Assembly: GCF_016648855.1 (NCBI RefSeq)
Contig: NZ_JACLQU010000016.1
Coordinates: 1-58,011, forward strand
Direction of reading: 5' to 3'
From: Streptococcus parasanguinis
GTDB lineage: Bacteria > Bacillota > Bacilli > Lactobacillales > Streptococcaceae
Length of the DNA: 58,011 nt
The translations under genes and the position numbers were made by a program. Below, in pieces: positions 9,823 to 17,919 of the stretch (position 1 is the stretch's first letter; each line of letters starts with the position of its first letter). The notes beneath the pieces are model-generated. The model was not told the DNA's origin. It ran no database searches and saw nothing but the letters and a program-made list of their open reading frames with translations.

Positions 9823-10053
9823 GTAGGGAATCCAGAAACTGGGAAAGATGGTGTTTCATATTCAGAAGTACTAAAAAATAATCATTCAGGGTCTATCATG
9901 ATGTCGGCAGACCAAGATAAAATTACTCATGAAAATAAAACGAAAATGGTAATTGAATTTAAAAAAATATCATATAAAAAAATATATAGGCTAACATTCT
10001 ATAAACAAGAAAACGGAGATTACTGTTTGGCGACAAAAGAGGAAAGTAAATAG
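9823..10053 (+). pseudogene. 3' relic of an array paralogue
   Basis: Encodes only the last ~76 residues of a protein like the C-terminal domain of the gene at 12189. Both share a VG(N/D)P-TGKDG(V/I)SY-EVL motif, an ADQD segment and a final GDY-LA-K pattern. The duplicated promoter and ribosome site run directly into the middle of the domain without a start codon. The N-terminus, membrane span and first domain have therefore been deleted. The open frame can be extended back to 9682, but that upstream part is non-coding promoter DNA. Confidence 0.75.
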
Positions 10054-10101
10054 AACATCCATTTCAAGAAATACTGGGTGACTAGAATGGGGAAGATATA
10101 T

Positions 10102-10131
10102 TTACTGTGATACAGTTTTTAATGCTATAGT
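10102..10131 (+). promoter_or_regulatory. Promoter of the first array gene
   Basis: TTACTG (10102-10107) and TATAGT (10126-10131), 18-nt spacing. The TATAGTAG core is shared with the promoters near 9735, 11135 and 14314, so several array genes may have related promoters. Confidence 0.5.
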
Positions 10132-10162
10132 AGGGTAAGATAATAAAGTTAAGGAGTACGAC

Positions 10163-11056
10163 ATGTCAAGAGGAAGAAAAGTACAACGTGAATGGTCTAA
10201 GAATCATGGGAATCTGTACTCTTTTCCGAGTGCATTTTCGGATGAAGGACCTCAAGGAGCGATTTTTGAAGATCAAAAGAAACAAATAGGATTTCGGATT
10301 TCACGTAACATAATCCGAGTACTCTTTTCAGTGATCGTTGTATTCGTATTTTTTCTGATAGGAGTCTGGTATTATAAAAAAACAGTCGTTCATAAACCCG
10401 TAAATAAGATCATAAGATCTTCGGAAAGATATCAAAATAAGAAATCTTCTACCAGCCCTTCAAATACTCAAGCAAGCAAAAGTGAGAATAAAAAAATTGG
10501 ATATATATTAAAAAAAGAAAATTCTGAGTGGGTTGATCCATCTCAAGTAAGAGCTTTTTCAGTTGATGAAGTTTTTGAGTTAATGGATGCTACAAAGAAG
10601 CCAACGATAACATCTTCAGAAGTAATTGAGAAATATGGAAAGGCGTTTGCAGGTTTACTTGATTATAATTCCTCGGGGAAAGAACGAGTAACCTTTTATT
10701 ATAAGCTTTCTGACCAACAGGGTTTTTTCAAAATTGTTATTAATGAGTTTGAAGGAAAAAGTCGTGTTGAGCGTGTCTATCTTGAAGTGACTAAAGCTCA
10801 AGCGGGCATGGCGAATAAAACTTTAGAAGAATATCGTTCTTATTTACCTAAAAGTGGCCAGGAAGGGATTGGGTTAATGGAGGCTATAAGTCAGTTTGGA
10901 ATTCCTAAGAATAGTTACAGTAACAACCTGTATGAAGGGGAAAATAGTTATATATATATTCTATACTTTACAACAGATCAAAGAAAAATAACCTTATCAT
11001 TTAAAAAGAATCAGCAAGGGGAATACCGACTTGAAAATGTAGCAACATCTGGATAA
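10163..11056 (+). CDS. Array protein 1: single-span protein with paired BamE-like domains
   Basis: Function unknown. The 297 residues comprise a basic cytoplasmic N-terminus, one membrane span at about 49-71 with no signal peptide cleavage site, a Ser/Lys-rich linker, and an outer region. That region has two parts: one with the SSEVIEKYGKAF motif near 150, and one with a GQEGIGLMEAISQFGIP motif near 230. The YGKA and GIP motifs recur in the neighbouring genes and mark them as diverged paralogues. The alternation of short helix and beta strands resembles the small BamE/SmpA fold of streptococcal DUF3862/DUF4947-type proteins; that fold is my inference. Start: AAGGAG 8 nt before the ATG. The stop overlaps a terminator copy. 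Confidence 0.75.
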   Translation: MSRGRKVQREWSKNHGNLYSFPSAFSDEGPQGAIFEDQKKQIGFRISRNIIRVLFSVIVVFVFFLIGVWYYKKTVVHKPVNKIIRSSERYQNKKSSTSPSNTQASKSENKKIGYILKKENSEWVDPSQVRAFSVDEVFELMDATKKPTITSSEVIEKYGKAFAGLLDYNSSGKERVTFYYKLSDQQGFFKIVINEFEGKSRVERVYLEVTKAQAGMANKTLEEYRSYLPKSGQEGIGLMEAISQFGIPKNSYSNNLYEGENSYIYILYFTTDQRKITLSFKKNQQGEYRLENVATSG

Positions 11057-11083
11057 AACGATCTCTCAAGAGGTCGTTTTTTT
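11057..11083 (+). terminator. Terminator after array gene 1
   Basis: AACGATCTC/GAGGTCGTT stem with a TCAA loop and seven T residues. It is almost identical to the pgi terminator and begins directly at the stop codon. Confidence 0.9.
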
Positions 11084-11225
11084 GTGTCTATTTCCCCATT
11101 TAGTGATGAATTGGCGCCTTCAGGTGATTTATGATATAGTAGAAGGAGCATTTTATACTTTGTTTATCAAATGATTTTCACTTACTGTGATCGTCAAATG
11201 AGACAAAGAGAATCAAAAAGGAGAG
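11057..11225 (+). repeat. Direct repeat, copy 2 (terminator plus promoter region)
   Basis: Partner of 9657-9822. It contains the promoter TTGGCG (11111-11116) and TATAGT (11135-11140), 18-nt spacing, and the AAAAAGGAGAG site that serves the gene at 11229. Confidence 0.85.
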
Positions 11226-11228
11226 AGT

Positions 11229-12170
11229 ATGACAAGAGAAGATAAACAGCCTTTTTCAGTGCCGGAAGAGCCACAGATGCAAGAGACACCACAAGGAGAA
11301 GGACAGGTGAGAGGAGTTCAAATGCAGGGCCCTGCTTATCCATTTGAAGAAACAAATCCACAAATGCTTCCGCCTCAGTGGTCCTATCCAACTAAGCCAA
11401 AGCACAAGTGGAAAAAATTAGTACTATTTTCACTTTTAGCGCTTGTGATTAGTGGGCTTTTCGGTGGTGTGAGCGGATATATTTGGGGACAAACCTCTCA
11501 AACAAGTAAGGAGTCGCAACGATTTAAACGTTTAGAACGTGCAAAGATCGAAGCAAATGAAACAAAAGCAGGTTTTGTAACGGATAAAGAAAAGGTCATT
11601 TTCACATGGACTTTCAAGGATCTTGGCTTGTTGAGTTACACCAATCGGGAAGGTTATGGTTTGACAGCAGATCAGATTGTAGAAGTCTATGGGTTAGCAT
11701 CCAGTGTTGAATATAAAAAGAATGCAATGGAGCTTACTTGGAATGACTCAAAGGCTACTGAACATCAGAATTTGAGAATGAGATTTGACGAAGTCGATGG
11801 CAATTATTATTTAAAAAGTGTGTCCGTGACGGAATTAGATGAATTGTATGAGCATAAAAATCCAGAGGATGATGATGATAGCGATGATGCCTCGAGCAAT
11901 CGCGCCTTGACTGAAAAGGAATTTCGAAGTCTGAAAAAAGGAAACAAGCAGACAGGGCAAGGTGGGACAAGCTTATCTGAGTTTTTGAAAAAACATCGAA
12001 AAACCGTCGAAATTGGGACAGAGCGCAAACTAACTGCCAATGGGGAAACATTTAAGTCTACACGTGTAGTGGCTACAGTACTCTGTGAGGTTGATGGGGA
12101 TTTTAAAGTTTTGAAATTTTTAGCACAGCCTGATGGAGAATTTCGCTATATTGGTGCGGAACTAAATTAA
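11229..12170 (+). CDS. Array protein 2: single-span protein with paired BamE-like domains
   Basis: Unknown function, 313 residues. A Pro/Gln/Glu-rich cytoplasmic N-terminus (1-60) precedes one membrane span at about 63-86 (LVLFSLLALVISGLFGGVSG). The first outer domain contains the VIFTW...LTADQIVEVYGLASS motif and LTW/YYLKSV strands. After an acidic linker (DDDDSDD) the second domain shows FRSLKKG-TGQGGTSLSEFLKKH and ends in a GEFRYIG strand. It resembles the genes at 12189 and 14350 in both halves. It is 18 nt from the next gene and forms an operon with it. The type II (N-in) topology is inferred from the basic residues before the span. Confidence 0.78.
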   Translation: MTREDKQPFSVPEEPQMQETPQGEGQVRGVQMQGPAYPFEETNPQMLPPQWSYPTKPKHKWKKLVLFSLLALVISGLFGGVSGYIWGQTSQTSKESQRFKRLERAKIEANETKAGFVTDKEKVIFTWTFKDLGLLSYTNREGYGLTADQIVEVYGLASSVEYKKNAMELTWNDSKATEHQNLRMRFDEVDGNYYLKSVSVTELDELYEHKNPEDDDDSDDASSNRALTEKEFRSLKKGNKQTGQGGTSLSEFLKKHRKTVEIGTERKLTANGETFKSTRVVATVLCEVDGDFKVLKFLAQPDGEFRYIGAELN

Positions 12171-12188
12171 GAGGAGGATAGAAGAGAG

Positions 12189-13004
12189 ATGAGTATAAAT
12201 CAACCACAGGGACCCTTTGGTGTACCAGTAAATCCTGGCCCTCAAAAAAGCGGAAAGGGCTTGTTCATTGGATGTGTGATTGGGTCAATTGTTTTAGGAT
12301 TAGTGATTGGTCTTATTATTGGCCATTCTTTTGGTGTGAATGCCATAACCAAGAAAGCTTATCCCCGTTTACATACCACTGCAGATAGTACAGTCTCAAA
12401 ACGCGATATATCTTCTCGCTATATAGACCCAAAAGAGACAGCATTTGATTGGGATATTTCAAATCTCGAAGACTTGAAATTCGCTACCTACGATGACAAA
12501 GAGGATGCGATGTCTATCGAAGAGGTCGTAAAGAAGTATGGGAAAGCTTTAAAAGGTTCATTTAATGGGACAACTGTTGAGTTAGAATGGGGCAAACTCG
12601 AAAGGGACGATACAGATGAAGAAAGCACCGATTATAAGACCGCTAACGAGATGAATCTGACCTTTATGAAAATAGATGGTCATTATTATCTACGCAATCT
12701 ATATTTCTCAGAAGATTATGACACAGCGGATGCCAATCCAATGGCGACCGATGATTATGATAAATTGAAAGTAGGAGATCCCAAAACAGGGAAGGATGGA
12801 ATATCTTATAAAGAAGTTCTTAGTAGCAATACCCCATCCTCTATTTCGATAAGAGCAGACCAGGACTATAAAACTAAGGCCATTACGAATGAAATGGAAA
12901 TCCGTTTTAAGTCATCTGGATCAGATGAAGATGAATATAAATTAAAATTTATCCAGCAAGCAGATGGGGATTATCGTTTGGCTTTAAAAGGAGATGAAGA
13001 TTAG
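12189..13004 (+). CDS. Array protein 3: single-span protein with paired BamE-like domains
   Basis: Unknown function, 271 residues. A short Pro/Gly-rich N-terminus leads to a Gly/Ile-rich span at about 24-45. The first outer domain has FDWDISNLEDLKF ... SIEEVVKKYGKAL and an ELEWGKLERDD strand. The second begins YDKLKVGDPKTGKDGISYKE and closes with QADGDYRLALK. This second domain is the parent-like copy of the relic at 9823. The GAGGAGG site lies 13 nt before the ATG. It is the second gene of a two-gene unit with 11229 and is ended by the third copy of the terminator. Confidence 0.78.
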   Translation: MSINQPQGPFGVPVNPGPQKSGKGLFIGCVIGSIVLGLVIGLIIGHSFGVNAITKKAYPRLHTTADSTVSKRDISSRYIDPKETAFDWDISNLEDLKFATYDDKEDAMSIEEVVKKYGKALKGSFNGTTVELEWGKLERDDTDEESTDYKTANEMNLTFMKIDGHYYLRNLYFSEDYDTADANPMATDDYDKLKVGDPKTGKDGISYKEVLSSNTPSSISIRADQDYKTKAITNEMEIRFKSSGSDEDEYKLKFIQQADGDYRLALKGDED

Positions 13005-13056
13005 AAAGGAAATCGGTCTTTAAAAAGGAAGATCCATATATTCTCGTTTGTACCCG

Positions 13057-13086
13057 AACGACTTCGCAAGAGGTCGTTTTTTTTTA
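13057..13086 (+). terminator. Terminator after array gene 3
   Basis: AACGACTTC/GAGGTCGTT stem with a GCAA loop and nine T residues. A third relative of the terminators at 9657 and 11057. Confidence 0.9.
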
Positions 13087-13343
13087 CTTGTAAAGTAATT
13101 TCATAAACTTTCCCCTTAGATTCAATTATAAAAACACTAACTAGTTATTATTTTCGATCATTTGCTAATCTCATTTCTAAAATACTGATGATACAGGGTT
13201 TCTAGCTAGACAATAGCTATAGACACGTATTTTATACTCAAATCCTTTAATATAAAAAGTTATTTGAACATAAAAGTTGTCATTTGTTGTTTCATATTAT
13301 AAAATGAAAGGTGAATGAAAATAATTGAAAAAGGAATGAAAAT
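13087..13343 (+). promoter_or_regulatory. AT-rich upstream region of the Ser-rich wall protein
   Basis: No gene seen. A TATTATAAAAT -10-like stretch lies near 13297-13307, with TTGTCA about 15 nt upstream. This is a plausible but imperfect promoter for the gene at 13344. A GGAATG site precedes the ATG. Confidence 0.35.
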
Positions 13344-14231
13344 ATGAAAAAGAACTTGGCTAAATTCTTGTTACTTTCATCTATGCTTGGTGGAATGGCA
13401 ATTGCCCAACCAGTATCTGCGAATACAAAAGCTGCGGTTTATGAGTACAAAAATGGTCAGCTAGACCTTGTTCAAAAACCAACATATGAAGGTTTCGAAT
13501 CGAATCAGCTTTCTTTGAAATTGAAAACAGGTCGTGTCGATGTAGTGGGAGCGCGTGAAGGCAAGAAAGAAAGTGCGCATGATGCGGGAGCCTACCAATT
13601 TGCATTGATCTACAAATCTGAAGGTGGCGAAGAAGAGACAGTTGCTAAAGGGCAAAATACAGCAGATGGGACGATCGAATTTGATGATGTGGATCTCTCT
13701 GGACTGAATTCTGGAACTGTTAAACTCTACATTCGTCAGACTACAAAAGATGATGGTCGCTTTAAACAGTTGGATAATGGAGAAGGGGAAGTAACAGTGT
13801 CCCTTGCTTACGATGGATCAGGACGCTTGATGGTGGATTCACTTGAAAGTTCCAACCCAATTTATCGTAATTTCATTGCAGGCTATAAAAGCCCTGGTAC
13901 AGATGGGTCGACTTCACCAAGTACAACAAGCCCATCCTCAAGCTCAAGTAGCTCATCTTCTAGTTCAAGTAGCTCAAGTAGTTCGTCTTCAAGCTCAAGT
14001 AGCTCATCGAGCTCATCTTCAAGCAGCTCATCTTCAAGCTCCTCAAGTTCAACTTCTTCATCGAGCTCAAGCTCTTCTTCTAGTTCTTCCTCACATTCAA
14101 GCGACTCAAGCAAATCTGTAGTTGGCCGTTTATTGCCAAAAACAGGTCAAGAAACAGGTGTCGTTTTGGCAACATTGGGCTTGCTCTCACTTGCAGGGAT
14201 TGCTATTGTCTCCCTTCGCAAGAAATTTTAA
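13344..14231 (+). CDS. LPKTG wall-anchored protein with serine stalk
   Basis: Secreted, sortase-anchored surface protein of 295 residues. The signal peptide has a KKNLAKFLLL core and predicted cleavage after VSA near residue 27. A ~150-residue beta-rich domain follows, with no family that I recognise. Then comes a stalk containing 39 consecutive serines, one Thr and 13 more serines. The LPKTG motif sits at 264, followed by a hydrophobic stretch and the RKKF tail. The serines use all six codons in mixed order, which limits slippage. Such stalks are often O-glycosylated, but no Gtf/SecA2 genes are in this window. It lies inside the paralogue array but does not share its domains. It has its own terminator. 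Confidence 0.88.
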   Translation: MKKNLAKFLLLSSMLGGMAIAQPVSANTKAAVYEYKNGQLDLVQKPTYEGFESNQLSLKLKTGRVDVVGAREGKKESAHDAGAYQFALIYKSEGGEEETVAKGQNTADGTIEFDDVDLSGLNSGTVKLYIRQTTKDDGRFKQLDNGEGEVTVSLAYDGSGRLMVDSLESSNPIYRNFIAGYKSPGTDGSTSPSTTSPSSSSSSSSSSSSSSSSSSSSSSSSSSSSSSSSSSSSSSSTSSSSSSSSSSSSSHSSDSSKSVVGRLLPKTGQETGVVLATLGLLSLAGIAIVSLRKKF

Positions 14232-14242
14232 GATAAGCATCT

Positions 14243-14272
14243 AAAAGGTCGGATATCTCTCCGATCTTTTTT
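14243..14272 (+). terminator. Terminator after the Ser-rich protein
   Basis: AAAGGTCGGA pairs with TCCGATCTTT around a short loop and is followed by T residues. Confidence 0.8.
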
Positions 14273-14290
14273 AGTCCATCCAGACAGGAG

Positions 14291-14319
14291 TTGGTCCTTG
14301 CTTGGTTTTATGTTATAGT
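14291..14319 (+). promoter_or_regulatory. Promoter of array gene 4
   Basis: TTGGTC (14291-14296) and TATAGT (14314-14319) with 17-nt spacing. It shares the TATAGTAGAAG core with the 11135 promoter. Confidence 0.6.
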
Positions 14320-14349
14320 AGAAGAGAAGAATAAAAAGGAGAATTCGAA

Positions 14350-15438
14350 ATGTCCGAGAAAGATCAAGAACAATTTATGAAACATACTCCCGTAGAGGGT
14401 GCGCCTCAATTTGATGTGGCTGCGCCAGCCTTTGTCCCAAAAGAAGAAGCCGAAGACTTGGTCGTTCCAGAAGCTAGTGGCCTTTCAGTGACGGAGACGG
14501 AAGCAATGAAAGAAGAGGCAAACGAGCCAGTTATTTCAGAAACGGTGGAGCTTCCAAAGGTGGATGAAGCAACTGTTGGAGAACATCCGGATGTAGTTGC
14601 TGCTCCCCAACCGACTCCTCCATTCCAACCTGCACCTCAAGCTCCTCAAAATATGGCAGCTGAACCAATTGGTCCGCAAACAGTGCCTGTTCCTGAGACA
14701 CCTATTCCACAAGCTCCTCTTTCTCCTGTTGGAAGACCGATGGATACTGCGGACAAGAAGGCGATTCGTTTTGCCCTTGGGATTTTAGTTGGGCTTCTTA
14801 TCGGTGGAGTCAGTGGCTATTTGATTGGTCATGCTAGCCCTAGCACGTCATCATCTAGAAAGCAGACTTCTTGGTCAGGTAACCAGTCTGGTTCGTCTTC
14901 CAATATCGATTTGGATCAATTGACCGCAGAAGACGCGGAAGTTGATTTTAGCTGGAAACAGTCTGATATCGAGCAACTTCAGTTTTTAACAGGAAGTGAT
15001 GCTGGGGAGACTCCTGAGGAAATGATTGAAGCTTATGGGAAAGCTAGCTCCGTTCAATTTGAAAGTGGAGAATTGAAATTATTTTGGGATGATAACTCTT
15101 ATAATAAAGAGGTCAAAGCGACTTACTCTAAGAAAGGGAAAGAATTCCAGCTTGTCAAATTTGAATTTAATCAATTTGGGAAAAATCTTACGGTTGAGGA
15201 CAACTTTGCAGATGGATTCAAAGTTGGAAATAGTGAGACCGGTGCTGGAGGAACCTCTTACAAAGAGCTTTTAGAAAAATACGGTGATGCAGTCAATCTG
15301 ACGGTGAGTTCATCTGATGATTCAGACGAGATAGAATTGGTCATGGACTTCCAAAAGAAAAATGGGGACTACGTGGATTTGACCTTTATTCGCCAAGAAA
15401 ATGGAGATTTTCTCTTGAGCAGTAAAGACAGCTACTAA
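14350..15438 (+). CDS. Array protein 4: long cytoplasmic tail, one span, paired BamE-like domains
   Basis: Unknown function, 362 residues. The N-terminal ~135 residues are acidic then Pro/Gln-rich and presumably cytoplasmic and disordered. One membrane span lies at about 140-160 (FALGILVGLLIGGVSGYLIG), very like that of array protein 2. The first outer domain shows VDFSWKQSDIEQLQF and EEMIEAYGKASSV. The second shows FKVGNSETGAGGTSYKELLEKYG and a closing ENGDFLLSS strand. It is the clearest member for aligning both repeated domains. AAAAAGGAG lies 8 nt before the ATG. It has its own promoter and terminator, so it is a single-gene unit. Confidence 0.78.
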   Translation: MSEKDQEQFMKHTPVEGAPQFDVAAPAFVPKEEAEDLVVPEASGLSVTETEAMKEEANEPVISETVELPKVDEATVGEHPDVVAAPQPTPPFQPAPQAPQNMAAEPIGPQTVPVPETPIPQAPLSPVGRPMDTADKKAIRFALGILVGLLIGGVSGYLIGHASPSTSSSRKQTSWSGNQSGSSSNIDLDQLTAEDAEVDFSWKQSDIEQLQFLTGSDAGETPEEMIEAYGKASSVQFESGELKLFWDDNSYNKEVKATYSKKGKEFQLVKFEFNQFGKNLTVEDNFADGFKVGNSETGAGGTSYKELLEKYGDAVNLTVSSSDDSDEIELVMDFQKKNGDYVDLTFIRQENGDFLLSSKDSY

Positions 15439-15453
15439 AAGGATCAGACAAGA

Positions 15454-15477
15454 AAGAGGCAAGCGCCTCTTTTTTGG
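15454..15477 (+). terminator. Terminator after array gene 4
   Basis: AAGAGGC / GCCTCTT with an AAGC loop and a run of T residues. Confidence 0.85.
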
Positions 15478-15554
15478 GATAAGACGAGACAAATACGCTA
15501 ATTTTCTATACAATAGAAAGAGTTTGAATAGAAAGAGCATGAAGGATGGAAGAA

Positions 15555-16253
15555 ATGAAACAGTGGATAGAACGTCATAAGCGGATCCTCCAAAAAGCTG
15601 CAAGTGCTTTGCTGGCTTTTATGGTTGGTGTTTGCTTGGTGTTTATAATTCATCCAGTGAAAACCTTGCCCAAAGATCGCTTGTTGAGTTTGTCTCGCAT
15701 GCACGAAGATAGCCAGCAATTTGTTGCGTCTTCTTCCAAAGAGCCGGCTTTAGAAGACTTGTTATCATTGGAGCTTGTAAGGGAAGAAGGAAAGACACAA
15801 AAAAATTGGGTGACTTTATCTGCATTCGTCAAAAAAATTGGAAAAGCAGCGAGTTTTACACAAGAAGATACGAGTTTTGGAGCGCAAGTCCAGCTAGGTT
15901 ATGGGACTCCTGTGCAGGGGATTTATCCTTATACCATAGAATTTCAAAAGCAGGATGATACCTTTTATTTGAGCTCGATTCAAGGATTTGCACCCAAGTC
16001 GGCTCACTATCAGAGCAAAAAGAATTTAAAACTAGCAGATTTTACAGGCTATCAGACGCTAGATGGAAAAAAGGAAAAGGGGACAGCAGTAGAAGATATT
16101 TTGAAAAAATCAGGTCTTCCCAATTCTCTTAGTTTGACCTCTGCAAAGGACAAGCAAGTCTTAGCCCTGTCTTATCAGGTGACAGATGGACTGGTCTCTT
16201 TGACTTTTGAACGCGACCAGACTGGTCAGTATCGGTTGACGAAGAAGGGGTGA
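15555..16253 (+). CDS. Array protein 5: short single-span paralogue
   Basis: Unknown function, 232 residues from this start. MKQWIERHKR is followed by a span at about 13-32 (QKAASALLAFMVGVCLVFII) and an outer region. The first outer domain is recognisable by LSAFVKKIGKAASF; the second by KKEKGTAVEDILKKSGLPNS, ending in a GQYRLTKK strand. I prefer the ATG at 15555 because AAGGA lies 9 nt upstream and the start then aligns with that of the next gene (MKQMIEW). The ATG at 15546 would sit directly on that ribosome site. Its stop overlaps the next start by 4 nt. A TACAAT -10 box lies at 15509. Confidence 0.72.
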   Translation: MKQWIERHKRILQKAASALLAFMVGVCLVFIIHPVKTLPKDRLLSLSRMHEDSQQFVASSSKEPALEDLLSLELVREEGKTQKNWVTLSAFVKKIGKAASFTQEDTSFGAQVQLGYGTPVQGIYPYTIEFQKQDDTFYLSSIQGFAPKSAHYQSKKNLKLADFTGYQTLDGKKEKGTAVEDILKKSGLPNSLSLTSAKDKQVLALSYQVTDGLVSLTFERDQTGQYRLTKKG

Positions 16254-16948
16254 AGCAGATGATCGAGTGGATGAAAAAGAATCGAAAAGAACTCTTGCTG
16301 CCGTTTTTGTGTTTTGTTTTAGGAGTGTTACTTGCGATTGCAAGCATCCAGGTGCAAGAGCAAGGAACCGATACCAAGGAGGACCAAACACTGACTCGTT
16401 TCCAGCCAAAGGATTATCAGAATTTGGTCAGCAAGGAACAAGAAATCAAGCAGTTTAAATGGACCATCGAAGCTGTGGCGAATTTGAAAGTTCGTCTTAA
16501 GCAGAGTCAGCAACCAGGAACCCGCTTGGAAACAGTTGTGACTGAATGGGGAAAAGCCCAAAAAGTTCGCTACACAAAGACAGCTCAAGGGGATAAAACC
16601 GTTCTTGTCTTGACTTATGCGGCTAAGCAAACCGATCAGGGCAAGAAAAGTGTAACCTTGTGGTTTGAACAGGAAAAAGACCAGGGGTATCGCTTGACGA
16701 CAGTGGATGCGACGAATTTGTTGGATGCAAAAGAAAAAGCAAGCAGTGAGAAAGAAATCACTACTGAAAAAGAGAAAAAAGGTACAGAATTCGCCCAGCT
16801 TATTAAGCAACTAGGAAATCCTCAACGCTTGGTCTGGGGGGAAATGCCAGATGGCGGTATGGGCTATCGCGCGACTTACCAGGTAGCAGGGCAGCCAGAA
16901 GTGGTGATGGAATTCAAGAAAAAAGGCAAGAAATTAGTGTTAGTATAA
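16250..16948 (+). CDS. Array protein 6: short single-span paralogue (GTG start)
   Basis: Unknown function, 232 residues. The GTG start overlaps the previous TGA stop (GTGA), with GAAGAAGGGG just upstream; an ATG at 16259 is an alternative. A basic N-terminus is followed by a span at about 15-32. The first outer domain carries LETVVTEWGKAQKV and the second GTEFAQLIKQLGNPQRLVWG. The family's final strand is present as VVMEFKKKGKKLVLV. It is more Lys/Gln-rich than its relatives. The overlap with the preceding gene implies coupled translation and equal amounts of both proteins. Confidence 0.72.
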   Translation: MKQMIEWMKKNRKELLLPFLCFVLGVLLAIASIQVQEQGTDTKEDQTLTRFQPKDYQNLVSKEQEIKQFKWTIEAVANLKVRLKQSQQPGTRLETVVTEWGKAQKVRYTKTAQGDKTVLVLTYAAKQTDQGKKSVTLWFEQEKDQGYRLTTVDATNLLDAKEKASSEKEITTEKEKKGTEFAQLIKQLGNPQRLVWGEMPDGGMGYRATYQVAGQPEVVMEFKKKGKKLVLV

Positions 16949-16962
16949 GAAGGGAGACATCA

Positions 16963-17871
16963 TTGGACGATCAACGGACAGACATCAAGGCAGCTTCCTC
17001 TCACCAGGGTGGGAGCCGCTTGATTTCAGAAGCCGATCTGGCTTCATTAGGGATGGACAATCATCAGGATACTAGTAGCCATTCAGATATGATGGAGTCT
17101 TCCCCTTCTTCCTCAAAAGAGGGGATTGGTTCGCTTTTGCGATTTTTTGGGTGGTTCGCCTTGTTAGTAGCTTTTGTATTCGTACTTCAAAACACAGGCA
17201 ACAAGGATCTTTCTTCATCTTCCTCAAGCAATGGAGCTGACAGCTTTTCACGGAATAGTATCAGAAAAGAATATCTAAATAGTGAAAATAGTTCTTATGT
17301 CGCATCTGCTAAGGAAGTTCAATTTGAGACAACCTATGAAAAAGCCATGTCTCTCATTCCTGATTTTGCAGTGGATGACAAAAAGACATCTTTTGGAACT
17401 GTGGATCCCAAAGATATCGTTGCAGCATTAGGTAAAGCAACCCGAGGAGAGGCATCGTATAGTGACAGCAGTTCAAGTCCTTTTTTGCTGACCTTAGATT
17501 ACCAATCAGATGATGCATATGGGAAGGTTCTCCTTGAAAAAATGGGTGCCTATTACAGGATTTCTCTTTTAAGTTTGAAACACTTAAAAAGTGATCGTTT
17601 TGCAAATAAGAATGGCAGTTTAACGAAGGACGATTTTACTAATATCAAAGTTGGGATGCCTTATTTAGATTTGCTTAATTCGGTGGGGATTCCAGATGAG
17701 GTAGATGTGTCCGGATTTTTAGGTTACGGTGAAGCACCGACCTTTACTTATCGATTGGCTGATTCCCAAACGGTTCAAATCCAATTTGATAGCCGGCAAA
17801 CCATCAAGGATATCACACCTAAAGTGGAAGCGAGCACACCAGCTTCTTCTTCGACACCTACAGCACAGTAA
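16963..17871 (+). CDS. Array protein 7: single-span paralogue with GGSRLISEADLAS motif (TTG start)
   Basis: Unknown function, 302 residues. The TTG start at 16963 is well placed behind AAGGGAG. The cytoplasmic part contains HQGGSRLISEADLASLG at residues 14-30, shared almost unchanged with the next gene. One span lies at about 59-75. The outer region has PKDIVAALGKATRGE (first domain) and FTNIKVGMPYLDLLNSVGIP (second domain), ending in a Ser/Thr/Pro tail. Conservation of a short cytoplasmic motif between otherwise diverged sequences suggests it binds a partner. It is the third gene of the 15555-17920 run. Confidence 0.75.
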   Translation: MDDQRTDIKAASSHQGGSRLISEADLASLGMDNHQDTSSHSDMMESSPSSSKEGIGSLLRFFGWFALLVAFVFVLQNTGNKDLSSSSSSNGADSFSRNSIRKEYLNSENSSYVASAKEVQFETTYEKAMSLIPDFAVDDKKTSFGTVDPKDIVAALGKATRGEASYSDSSSSPFLLTLDYQSDDAYGKVLLEKMGAYYRISLLSLKHLKSDRFANKNGSLTKDDFTNIKVGMPYLDLLNSVGIPDEVDVSGFLGYGEAPTFTYRLADSQTVQIQFDSRQTIKDITPKVEASTPASSSTPTAQ

Positions 17872-17919
17872 AAACAGTTAGCCCGAATGAATTTGCCATA
17901 GAATAATAAGGAGGGAACA

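Noticed and set aside
9682..10053. 123-codon frame as a complete gene
   Set aside because: Its first 47 codons read through a duplicated terminator-promoter block; only the last 76 codons are homologous to anything.
13883..14113. Glu/Leu-rich minus-strand frame opposite the serine stalk
   Set aside because: It is the complement of serine codons and carries no independent signal.
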